NCBI GenBank assembly: GCA_964618855.1
Contig: CAZUCD010000012.1
Coordinates: 1 to 38,691, forward strand
DNA from: CAZUCD01 sp964618855
GTDB taxonomy: Bacteria; Sumerlaeota; Sumerlaeia; SLMS01; JANRJK01
Direction: 5' to 3'
DNA length: 38,691 nt
Positions 31,861-38,691 of the stretch are shown piece by piece (the first letter of the stretch is position 1; each line of letters begins with the position of its first letter). Below the pieces are notes generated by a model. The model had not been told where the DNA came from. It did no database searches and was given only the letters and a program-made list of their open reading frames with translations. The translations under genes were made by a program, and so were the position numbers.

Positions 31861-33739
31861 CGCCTTCGTCCTTCACTCTCGTGGGGGCGGGTCGCATCAG
31901 GTCGAGGATCGCCTCCCAATCCGTGTCCGCCGGCGACGCGCCCCATAGCGGGCCGGACCCGAAAACGAGGGCAATCCATGCGGCCCACTCGTCCGGCTGT
32001 GCATCGTGCCCTCGTGGACGCAACCTCCCCTTCGAGGCCTCCCGGACGAGGTGCAGCGCCAGAGCAAGCGTCCCCGTGAGGCGGAACTCCTCCCAGCGAT
32101 CCGCAGGGGCGGATTCAAAATAGTGCAGCCATGCTCCGCGTATGGCGTCGCGGGATCCATCCGTCAGGCAGAGGACCCCCTTCAGCACTTCGCGCGCGAA
32201 CAGGTCGTACCTCACGGTGACGAAGTCGATCAGGTGCGGTTCATCGGAAGAGTCAAAGAGGATGTTCCGGTGGGTGATGTCACCGTGGACCATGCGGAAC
32301 TTCAGGTCCGGCCATGCGTCGATGACGCGGTTGAACTCGTCCTCGAATCGCTTCCAGGCCTCCGCTGTGCGAGCGATGTTCGCTGCGCCCGTCCCGCCCC
32401 GGAAGATCACATCGAGTTCGCCCACGACATCGGGGCGCATCGACTCCAGGAGGTACCGGGACTTCGAGTGCGTGCGCGACTCGGACACGAGCCCCCATCC
32501 TGCTGCCTGGTGCGCATGCAGGCGGGCGAGCAGCCCCATCCCCGCCCTTGTGTCCCCTGCGTTCGACACGTCCAGCGGACGGCCGGAGATGAACTCCTCA
32601 ACGCTGAAGAAGCGGTGCCACAAGCCGAACAGTCGCGGCGCGGAAGTCTCCATCCAGAACGTCCGGGGAACCGGCATGCCGAGCCGCTCGAGAACAAGGG
32701 AGGCGCGCGCGCTGGCGACGTAGTGGCGGATGCGGCTCGGCGCGGAGAAGATTCCGCGCGGCCTGCGCACGTGCTTGACGACGACGATCTGTCCGTCGGG
32801 CAGCACGAGGAACCGGACGTACCTGCTGCCACGTGACTCCTTGCTGCCGATGACGGGGGGAGTCTTGAGGAGCTTGGCGGGGCCCCCGCCGGGCGCCAGC
32901 AGCGGCAGCACGCGCCGCTGGACGAGGCTGTCCCACGCGGCTTCCCTCCTGTCGCGCCGCTGCCTGCGGCTTCGCGCGACGGGTTTCGGTTCGGTTGCCC
33001 CGCCCCCGGGCAGAGCACGCTCGAAGTCGCGCCAGAACGAACGGACGAACAACTGCTCCGACTTGCGCTCGAACCACTTCGAGGACCGCCGCGACACCAT
33101 CCCCCACGCACCGGCGACGGTTGCGCCGGCAAGCAGCGAGAGCCAGATGCTGCCTGCCCATTGGTGGCCCGCCGTCATCAGCGCAAATCCATGTGCGAGG
33201 AGAAGCACCGCCGAGAGCGCGGCTGCCCGGGGCACATGCCTGAGGAGTGCGCCGATCGCGAAAGCCCAGACGGTCACGTGGGGATCGGGGACGGAGGCGG
33301 TCTCCCAGAAGTTCAGTTCCTGGCGATCAAGGCCCTGCGAAAACTCCGGCTGACCCGCGACAACCCAGGGAGCCGGTCGCCGAACCAGTTCCGATGCCGA
33401 ATCCGCCGCCTGCTCCACCAGTGCCGCCAGTGCGGCGACGACGCCAAGGCGCCCGAAGTGGCGCCCGTAGTGGTGGAGCCGCGCGCCCCAGGCCTCCCAC
33501 AGCGCGGCCGCTCCGGAGGCGGCCACCCCGACGTACGGAAACTGGGGGCTGCCGCAGAACGCAACGATGGAGTCCCAGGCGAGGGTCCTGCCAATGGTGG
33601 ACGAAAGAGCTCGAAAGGACGCCACTTCCGTGGCGTAAATGCGCTCCTCGAACGCGTCGAGCGAGGCGAGCGCGAGCGACGCCGCCAGCGTCGCGCCGGC
33701 GGCCGAAAACAGCAACAGTCCTATGGGGCGGTCCTTCAT
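31853..33739 (-). CDS. Fusion of PAP2-like membrane domain and APH/lipopolysaccharide-kinase-like domain
   Basis: A 628-aa protein. Residues about 1-215 hold five to six membrane helices. They contain echoes of the PAP2 phosphatase signature (RRP at 120-122, PDPH at 151-154, GHQW at 191-194), but the key Lys and the PSGH Ser are missing. An Arg-rich linker (about 250-270) leads to a phosphotransferase domain at about 300-600. That has a strand-Lys pair (GQIVVVKHV), the catalytic HGD at 485-487 with Asn492, and the metal Asp in LIDF (505), so the kinase half looks active. ATG 33739 has AGGGA 7 bases ahead; a longer frame from 33838 would overlap mobA. The downstream glycosyltransferase overlaps its stop. 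Phosphorylation of an envelope lipid or sugar is a fair guess. Confidence 0.75.
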   Translation of the reverse strand: MKDRPIGLLLFSAAGATLAASLALASLDAFEERIYATEVASFRALSSTIGRTLAWDSIVAFCGSPQFPYVGVAASGAAALWEAWGARLHHYGRHFGRLGVVAALAALVEQAADSASELVRRPAPWVVAGQPEFSQGLDRQELNFWETASVPDPHVTVWAFAIGALLRHVPRAAALSAVLLLAHGFALMTAGHQWAGSIWLSLLAGATVAGAWGMVSRRSSKWFERKSEQLFVRSFWRDFERALPGGGATEPKPVARSRRQRRDRREAAWDSLVQRRVLPLLAPGGGPAKLLKTPPVIGSKESRGSRYVRFLVLPDGQIVVVKHVRRPRGIFSAPSRIRHYVASARASLVLERLGMPVPRTFWMETSAPRLFGLWHRFFSVEEFISGRPLDVSNAGDTRAGMGLLARLHAHQAAGWGLVSESRTHSKSRYLLESMRPDVVGELDVIFRGGTGAANIARTAEAWKRFEDEFNRVIDAWPDLKFRMVHGDITHRNILFDSSDEPHLIDFVTVRYDLFAREVLKGVLCLTDGSRDAIRGAWLHYFESAPADRWEEFRLTGTLALALHLVREASKGRLRPRGHDAQPDEWAAWIALVFGSGPLWGASPADTDWEAILDLMRPAPTRVKDEGVA

Positions 33740-33809
33740 CCTCGCGTCCCTGTCTCGCCTGGCTCTCCGCCACCGCGCGAAGGGGGTAGGGTCGGGCCGG
33801 GTCGAGACC

Positions 33810-34421
33810 TCAGGCAATCGGGAAATCGGGAACCGCAAGGGACGCGAGCGCCTCCTGAAGCTCCACAGGCGTGTTGATCCCCTTCACGAGGCGTTCCGTG
33901 CCCTGCGGCGCCTCGCACCAGTGAATCCCTGCTTCCCTCAGCATGGCCTGCGCGGAGAAGTCCGCGGCCTCGATGCGCCGGCGCACCTTCTGCGCGAGTC
34001 CCGCCGGAAGGAGGCACGGAAAGGGTGCCAGTTCAATCCCACCGACCGTCCTCAGGCAGGCGACGTTGAAGCCGCCACACCGGTCGGGCTCAGGCACGAG
34101 TAGGCGAAGTACCTCGGTCGTGACAAAGGGCATGTCGCACGTCACGACCATGTATGCGTCGCCGATTGCGCTGTGCAGCAGCGCATCAAGGCCCCCCATC
34201 GGGCCGATGCCCCGGAAACTGTCAGCGATGGACTTCGCACCGATGAGATCGGGGGCGAACCCGCGGCATGCGCCCACCACGACCAACTCCTGGACGAGGG
34301 GCCTAATCGCGGCGGCAACGTGCTCAATCATGGCGCGCCCGTCGGGCATCCGGATGCCCTCCTTCGGGACGCCCATGCGCGAGCTCTCCCCCCCGGCGAG
34401 GATTGCGCCGCAAAGCCTCAC
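33810..34421 (-). CDS. mobA: Molybdenum cofactor guanylyltransferase MobA
   Basis: Attaches GMP from GTP to molybdopterin to make the guanine dinucleotide cofactor used by nitrate and related reductases; cytoplasmic. The 203-aa product has the nucleotide loop LAGGESSRMGVPKEG at residues 8-22, the metal-binding Asp96 in VTCDMPFV, GIGPMGGLDALL, and the family ending GINTPVEL. It is close to the 194 aa of E. coli MobA. The start is GTG at 34421, overlapping the stop of the ACT gene by 4 bases (GTGA). Presence behind a NarK-type transporter suggests a molybdenum enzyme, such as nitrate reductase, encoded elsewhere or just beyond the right edge. Confidence 0.92.
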   Translation of the reverse strand: MRLCGAILAGGESSRMGVPKEGIRMPDGRAMIEHVAAAIRPLVQELVVVGACRGFAPDLIGAKSIADSFRGIGPMGGLDALLHSAIGDAYMVVTCDMPFVTTEVLRLLVPEPDRCGGFNVACLRTVGGIELAPFPCLLPAGLAQKVRRRIEAADFSAQAMLREAGIHWCEAPQGTERLVKGINTPVELQEALASLAVPDFPIA

Positions 34422-34858
34422 CCGGGCACGTCCCCACGGTCGGGAAGCACCGCCACCATCAGGTCGCCGTCATGGGCGAGCGCGCGCATCGACTCGGACG
34501 GCCCCGCAAGGACGGCGTCGCGCCCCCCGGGGAGCACGCACTTCACGCAGGAACCGGATTCACAATCGGCCCAGGCAAACGCAAGCGCGACGACCCGCGG
34601 TGAAGCCACGGGAAGTGCCTGCACTGTTTCGACGCAGGGCATGCGGGCCAGCACACGCTTCATCTCGTCCCGCCGCGCCTCCGTGCAGCGCACGCCGAGA
34701 ACTATGTTGTGGTCACGGCGCGAGCGCTCACCCGCCGTCGACACCGCGATGACGCTGTCGATGGAAATGCCCCGGCTCGAGAACGCGGTTGCTATGGCGG
34801 CGAGGGCACCGGGACGGTCGCTGCCGCGCACCTCGAAGACCCACTGGGACTCAGGCAT
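34418..34858 (-). CDS. ACT-domain protein
   Basis: A 146-aa cytoplasmic protein with an N-terminal ACT domain (about residues 3-75; WVFEVRGSDRPGALAAIATAFSSRGISIDSVIAV), a fold that senses small ligands such as amino acids. The second half is shorter of signal, with AFAWADCESGSCVKCV around residue 100, where three Cys are close together, and a possible partial second ACT-like unit. The ATG at 34858 lies 8 bases inside the end of the dehydrogenase gene, and its stop overlaps mobA by 4 bases. A regulatory role for the adjacent dehydrogenase is a reasonable inference from this tight coupling. No catalytic motif is seen. Confidence 0.8.
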   Translation of the reverse strand: MPESQWVFEVRGSDRPGALAAIATAFSSRGISIDSVIAVSTAGERSRRDHNIVLGVRCTEARRDEMKRVLARMPCVETVQALPVASPRVVALAFAWADCESGSCVKCVLPGGRDAVLAGPSESMRALAHDGDLMVAVLPDRGDVPG

Positions 34859-35918
34859 CTCGCATCCACCCCCGAATCTTGTCCTGCACGGCGCGTGCTC
34901 CCCGAAGGAGTGCACGCTCCTCGTCTTGGCCCAGGTCGAGCTGCTGGACCTTCGTCCAGCCCTCGATGCCCACCGTGATGGGCACCCCGACGACTCCCTC
35001 CAGGCCCGGGTACTCGACGCCGAGCGCGACTTGTCCCGCGACGATGACCTGGCGCCCCTCGAGCAGGGTGCGGACCAGGTCGACGACGACTTCCGCCGTC
35101 ACGTTGGCAGTCTTCGCTCCGCTCAGTTGCGTGATGTAGGGCTTCACGAGCACGCGCAGGTCCGGCCGCAGCCTGTCGCACGCGGCGAAGGCCTCGTCAA
35201 AGCGGCCCTCCCTCAGCAGCGGGAGGACTGCCGATTTCGCGCGAGTGAGCTGGGCGCCAAACTCATCCAATGAATCGCCCGTTCGGAGGCGCTGAATGGC
35301 CGCGTTCCGTTCCCCGGCGGACCATCCGTGCATCTGGACCGACGTCCAGATTGGTATGCCATGGTCGCCGTGTTCGCCGAGGAAGAAGCCCTGGACCAGT
35401 TGTCGCCTGACGCCGAGTTCCGCGGCGATCTCCCGCCTGAACCTGAGCGTGTCCGAGTAGGCGCCAATCCCGATGACCCGGTGGGGGCCGAGTTCGCGCG
35501 CGAAGACCTCCACGCCGAGCTCGACTGGGTTTGTGACCACGAGGACAACCTCGCGGCCGGTGCCCGTGCGGCGCAGTGCTTCGGCATACTCTCGAAACAC
35601 GGGAAGGTTCGAGCGGGCGATGTCGTCGCGGTGGATCGGACAATTGCCCGGACCCGACGGCGTCGATGCCCCGGCGGCCATCACCACGACGTCGGCCACA
35701 ATCCCTTCCGGTTCCAAAGCCACATCGATGGCGGGTGCGGTTTCCGCGTTCGCGTCAACAAGGTCGACGGCGAGGCTGGGCAGGACGCGGCCGCTGGCCC
35801 CACTCCGCCGCCCGACGAGCTGGAGCCTATCGGTCGGGAAGAGCAGCCTCCCGCCGGCAAGCCTCGCCGCGATGGCGCGCCCGCAGTCCCCCCCCGCCCC
35901 AATGATCGCGACGTCCAT
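34851..35918 (-). CDS. Lactate/malate dehydrogenase family protein
   Basis: An NAD-dependent 2-hydroxyacid-type dehydrogenase of 355 aa (310-330 is usual). The Rossmann motif GAGGDCG is at residues 7-13. The family residues are Arg97 and Asn104 in HRDDIARSN, Asn130 in VVTNPVE, the Asp156/Arg159 pair in SDTLRFR and the catalytic His183 in GEHGD. The substrate loop (ASTPSGPGNCPIH, 84-96) is unlike typical lactate or malate enzymes, so the substrate is not assigned. The ATG shares one base with the stop of the transporter gene, and the ACT gene starts inside its 3' end. Catalytic competence looks likely. Confidence 0.85.
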   Translation of the reverse strand: MDVAIIGAGGDCGRAIAARLAGGRLLFPTDRLQLVGRRSGASGRVLPSLAVDLVDANAETAPAIDVALEPEGIVADVVVMAAGASTPSGPGNCPIHRDDIARSNLPVFREYAEALRRTGTGREVVLVVTNPVELGVEVFARELGPHRVIGIGAYSDTLRFRREIAAELGVRRQLVQGFFLGEHGDHGIPIWTSVQMHGWSAGERNAAIQRLRTGDSLDEFGAQLTRAKSAVLPLLREGRFDEAFAACDRLRPDLRVLVKPYITQLSGAKTANVTAEVVVDLVRTLLEGRQVIVAGQVALGVEYPGLEGVVGVPITVGIEGWTKVQQLDLGQDEERALLRGARAVQDKIRGWMRDA

Positions 35919-37504
35919 CAGGCGCGCGCGGGCTCGGGGAGCCCCGGCGCATTCCCTTCGGTGTGGTGCTCGGCCTGGCGCGATAGTTCCGGGGCACCCT
36001 CGTGCATCATTCGCCGGACGACAATGTGCATCCACCCCAGCGAAAGCACGGAAAGGAGGAAAAGGAACGCCCAGCAGGTCGTCCAGATTCCCGTCCAGTC
36101 GAGCATCATGCCAAACAGGATGGGGCAGACGAATCCCCCGAGTCCACCAATCACGCCAACCAACCCTCCAACCGCACCGACCTCACTGGGGAAGTATGTG
36201 GGGATGTGCTTGTAGACGGCTGCCTTACCCAAGCCCATGGCGAGCCCCAGCATCAAAACGAACGCGGTGAAGATGTGCACGTTCGCCTGGAAGAAGATCG
36301 TGGTCGATCCCCGGGCGAGCAGTTGCTTCGGCTTCACTTGGTCTCCGGCCTGAAAGGCCCGGACCGCGCCGCTCGCATCGCGCACGCCCGCCCACTCCAT
36401 CGACGATGATACGACGGGCAGGGGAAGAAACGCGCCGGGTTCGCCGACGGGGACCGAGGCGGGGCCGCTCCCCTCCAGGGTGAACGTGTCCACCTTGTCT
36501 GATTTGGCGCGCCGCACCATCAGCGAATCCCCCTCGATCCGCTCAACGATTCCGGGAACACGCGCGATGATGCCCTCCCCTGGCGTGCGCACCTGCATTT
36601 CCGGGAAGATCAGCAGGAATGAGAACAGCGCGCACAGAATGAATGTCCAGTAGAGCGAGGACCGGGCGCCGATCCTGTCCGTGATCCATCCGCATGCCGC
36701 GCGTATGACGCCCGATGGCAGCGAGAAGATCGACGCATAGAGGCCCGCCGCGGCGAGGCCCAGGCCGTACGCCTGCACGTAGTAGGGCACGAGCCACTGG
36801 CTGAGGGCGACGAATCCCCCGAACACGAGGAAGTAGTAGAGTCCGAACCTCCACACGCGAATGTCAGCGAGGGGGCGCAACTGCCGGCGCAGCGTTCGCG
36901 ACGCTCCGCCCTCCACGATCCGGGTCGAGGTTCCCATCCAGAAGATCACGGCCATCACGACGAGGGCCGCGGCGTACAGCACGGGGAGCCATCGCCAGCC
37001 ATCCGGACTCTCTCCACCCTTCGTCAGCGACTTCAGGATGGTCGGCGCGAGAAGCGTCGTGACGGCTGCGCCCGCGTTTCCCGCGCCGAAGATTCCGAGT
37101 GCCGTGCCCTGCTGCGACTGCGGGAACCAGACGCTCGTGTACGCTATCCCAACCGCGAATGAGGCGCCTGAGAGCCCGAAGCCCAACGCGCACAGCAGGA
37201 ATGCGGCAAAGCTGTTCGCCCAATGGTTCAGCACGAGGAACGCCGACGCGACCAGCATCAGGACAAAGTAAACGATCCTGCCGCCGAACCGGTCGGTCAG
37301 CAATCCGACGGGCAGCCTCATCACGGATCCAGTCAAGACAGGCGCGGCGAGCAGGATCGCCATCTGGGTCTTGGACCAATCGAAGATCCCGTTGGCAATC
37401 AGGTAGGTCACGAGCACCCCGTTCATCATCCAGCACGCGAAGCACACCGTGAAAGCCAGCGTGTTCATCGCTAGAATCAGCCACGGATGGGGCTTGGCGC
37501 TCAT
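35918..37504 (-). CDS. NarK-type nitrate/nitrite transporter with extracytoplasmic insertion
   Basis: A 528-aa major-facilitator transporter of the nitrate/nitrite porter family, in the inner membrane. Twelve helices are visible. Arg63 in TM2 (RLPVG) and Arg268 in TM8 (VIRAACG) match the nitrate-binding arginines. The nitrate signatures occur as GIFGAGNAGAAVTT in TM5 and GAVGGLVGVIGGLGG in TM11, along with GIAYTSVWFPQSQQGTALG. A polar insertion of about 100 residues (about 304-402, beta-rich, TPGEGIIARVPGIVERIEGD) lies between TM9 and TM10, on the outer face in standard topology; NarK itself lacks it. The ATG overlaps the stop of the nitronate monooxygenase gene by 4 bases. Direction of transport is unknown. 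Confidence 0.9.
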   Translation of the reverse strand: MSAKPHPWLILAMNTLAFTVCFACWMMNGVLVTYLIANGIFDWSKTQMAILLAAPVLTGSVMRLPVGLLTDRFGGRIVYFVLMLVASAFLVLNHWANSFAAFLLCALGFGLSGASFAVGIAYTSVWFPQSQQGTALGIFGAGNAGAAVTTLLAPTILKSLTKGGESPDGWRWLPVLYAAALVVMAVIFWMGTSTRIVEGGASRTLRRQLRPLADIRVWRFGLYYFLVFGGFVALSQWLVPYYVQAYGLGLAAAGLYASIFSLPSGVIRAACGWITDRIGARSSLYWTFILCALFSFLLIFPEMQVRTPGEGIIARVPGIVERIEGDSLMVRRAKSDKVDTFTLEGSGPASVPVGEPGAFLPLPVVSSSMEWAGVRDASGAVRAFQAGDQVKPKQLLARGSTTIFFQANVHIFTAFVLMLGLAMGLGKAAVYKHIPTYFPSEVGAVGGLVGVIGGLGGFVCPILFGMMLDWTGIWTTCWAFLFLLSVLSLGWMHIVVRRMMHEGAPELSRQAEHHTEGNAPGLPEPARA

Positions 37505-38691
37505 GTGTCGTCCTCCGGCGAGGTCAGGTCGCGCAGTTCAAGGATGTCGTCGATGACGTCACCCGCCGAGTAGTTCGGGAGCCTGGCGCCGAACCTCTGC
37601 GCGAGTGCCGTCAGGTCGTCGCCGGCGGTCAGGAGAGGCTGCTCCACAGCCCCGGACTTCCTAACCTGCCCCAGTCCCACGTTCGCAATGAGTGCGTTGC
37701 ACAGGCACTTGCGTCCTTCGGTGTCTGAAGACTCGCCCCCCTTCGAGACGTAGGCATCAACCGGCTCCCCTGGACACCTGTATCCGATGCCCCCGTCGGG
37801 GGTTCGAAAAACCCTGCGGAGATAGCCGGCGTCGCAGACCCGATCGCGTGACTCGTAGACTTCGCGCTCGGAGAGCGTGCCAGGCACGTCGACAACCTTG
37901 AACGGGAAGTCCGTGGGGGAAGCGGAGGGATCGGTCAGGACATCGATGGTCCCGAGTGATGCCTTCTCGAGGACCGCCTGACGAAGCTCGGGCGCGAGGC
38001 CGGACTCCGCGCAGAAGGCGAAGGCGGTGCCGACCTGGACACCCTGTGCACCCGCCGCGCGCGCGGCCGCGAGCGCGGCGGGCGTGGCCTGTCCCCCGGC
38101 CAGCCAGAACGGGAGGCCAAGCGACCGCATCTTCGCGAGATCGACAAGATCGCGTTCGCCGTAGATCGGCTCGCCGCGCTCATTGAGCTTCAGCGCTCCC
38201 CGCGGCGGGGCGTTGTGCCCGCCCGCCGTGGGACCCTCGACCACGAATCCATCCACACGCCCGGTGGCCCGCTTTAGAATCGCCTGAGCCAGCACCGCGG
38301 AGGAGACAATGGCGAGGAACTTCGGGCGACATAGCGCGGGCAGGTGGCAGTCGAACACCTCCCGCGGAGCAAATCTCATGTCCACGGTGGCGCCCGGAGG
38401 GCCATCCTCGAGTGGAACCGCGAGGTTGACCTCCCTGTGTTCCGTGAGCGAATCGATGATGCCGGGGATCTGCCAGGGGATGCCTGCCCCCATGAGGACA
38501 TAGTCCACGCCCGCGAGCATCGCCCCGTAGATCATCGCCGCATTGGGCAGGGGGATTTTCTCGAGCAGGTTGATGCCCACAGGGCCGGCGTGGCCTGACT
38601 TTGCGAGCCACACCTCCACGTAGGCGGAGAGGACGGCGAATGCGAGGTGCCCGGGCGCGGCGTCGATGCGGAACATCGGGGGCGTGCGGTA
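37501..38691 (-). CDS. Nitronate monooxygenase family flavoprotein (N-terminus cut by window edge)
   Basis: An FMN enzyme of the nitronate monooxygenase / 2-nitropropane dioxygenase group, which oxidises nitronates to carbonyl compounds and nitrite. About 396 codons are present. The frame is open at the right edge and the usual first strand is missing, so the gene starts outside; the ATG at 38676 is internal. Family features are VGINLLEKIP, DYVLMGAGIPWQIP, FVVEGPTAGGHNAPPRG (the FMN/His segment), PFWLAGGQATPAALAAARAAGAQGVQVGTAF, and a Cys-containing C-terminal domain (CDAGYLRRVF, YRCPGEPV, GRKCLCNALIANVG). Relatives of this kind also include enoyl-ACP reductase FabK, so the reaction is likely but not certain. 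First visible gene of the seven-gene operon. Confidence 0.85.
   Translation of the reverse strand, partial: YRTPPMFRIDAAPGHLAFAVLSAYVEVWLAKSGHAGPVGINLLEKIPLPNAAMIYGAMLAGVDYVLMGAGIPWQIPGIIDSLTEHREVNLAVPLEDGPPGATVDMRFAPREVFDCHLPALCRPKFLAIVSSAVLAQAILKRATGRVDGFVVEGPTAGGHNAPPRGALKLNERGEPIYGERDLVDLAKMRSLGLPFWLAGGQATPAALAAARAAGAQGVQVGTAFAFCAESGLAPELRQAVLEKASLGTIDVLTDPSASPTDFPFKVVDVPGTLSEREVYESRDRVCDAGYLRRVFRTPDGGIGYRCPGEPVDAYVSKGGESSDTEGRKCLCNALIANVGLGQVRKSGAVEQPLLTAGDDLTALAQRFGARLPNYSAGDVIDDILELRDLTSPEDDT

Noticed and set aside
38674..38676. ATG at 38676 as the true start of the nitronate monooxygenase
   Set aside because: The frame continues to the window edge and the first FMN-binding strand of the family would be missing.
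1..38691. CRISPR array, insertion sequence, prophage or toxin-antitoxin genes
   Set aside because: No spaced direct repeats, transposase, integrase or phage motifs were seen on either strand.

Overview
The window is a GC-rich bacterial chromosomal segment with no phage, insertion sequence or CRISPR array. Three things point to Planctomycetota or a close PVC-type relative. First, a DUF1549 protein with a CAQCH motif sits in tandem with a Tat-exported DUF1501 protein. Second, there are three very large Ser/Thr kinases, two carrying WD40-like or TPR sensor regions. Third, a kdsA gene implies a Gram-negative envelope with Kdo. This placement is inference from gene content; no search was run.

Layout. 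0-1.2 kb (- strand): truA (cut by the left edge) overlapping kdsA. 1.3-5.5 kb (+): membrane fusion protein and RND pump, closed by two hairpins. 5.7-6.7 kb (+): saccharopine-dehydrogenase-like oxidoreductase. 6.7-9.5 kb (-): a tight set of DUF4870-like membrane protein, unknown soluble protein and M16 zinc peptidase. 9.6 kb: tRNA-Phe(GAA). 9.8-13.7 kb (-): zinc-ribbon membrane Ser/Thr kinase, a 74-aa coiled-coil protein and a lipoprotein. 14.0-21.8 kb (+): two overlapping paralogous kinases, one with a WD40-like C-terminus and one with TPRs. 22.0-24.4 kb (+): rplS, then rpsF-ssb-rpsR-rplI, ending in a strong intrinsic terminator. 24.6-25.5 kb (+): a lone OppC/DppC-type permease. 25.5-28.5 kb (-): the DUF1549/DUF1501 pair. 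28.75-30.3 kb (+): a SthA-like transhydrogenase. 30.3-38.7 kb (-): a seven-gene run in which almost every start overlaps the previous stop, in order of transcription nitronate monooxygenase (cut by the right edge), NarK-type transporter, lactate/malate-dehydrogenase-like enzyme, ACT protein, MobA, a PAP2-like/APH fusion, and a GT-C-like glycosyltransferase.

How the genes fit together. The three kinases form an 11-kb signalling cluster around a 332-bp divergent intergenic region. The two + strand kinases share a kinase domain, linker and single membrane helix but differ in the sensor region, and both replace the conserved Asn of the catalytic loop with Gln. The ribosomal cluster is notable because S6 and S18, which are ribosome partners, carry matching Gly-Arg-Asp-rich tails, and because the leaders of rplS and rpsF contain hairpins. 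The right-hand operon joins nitro-compound/nitrate functions (nitronate monooxygenase, NarK, MobA) to an unassigned 2-hydroxyacid-type dehydrogenase with an ACT partner, then to envelope-type genes. The most unusual items are the paired Asn-to-Gln kinases with exchanged sensors, the matching S6/S18 tails, the NarK with a roughly 100-residue extracytoplasmic insertion, and the PAP2-like/APH fusion.
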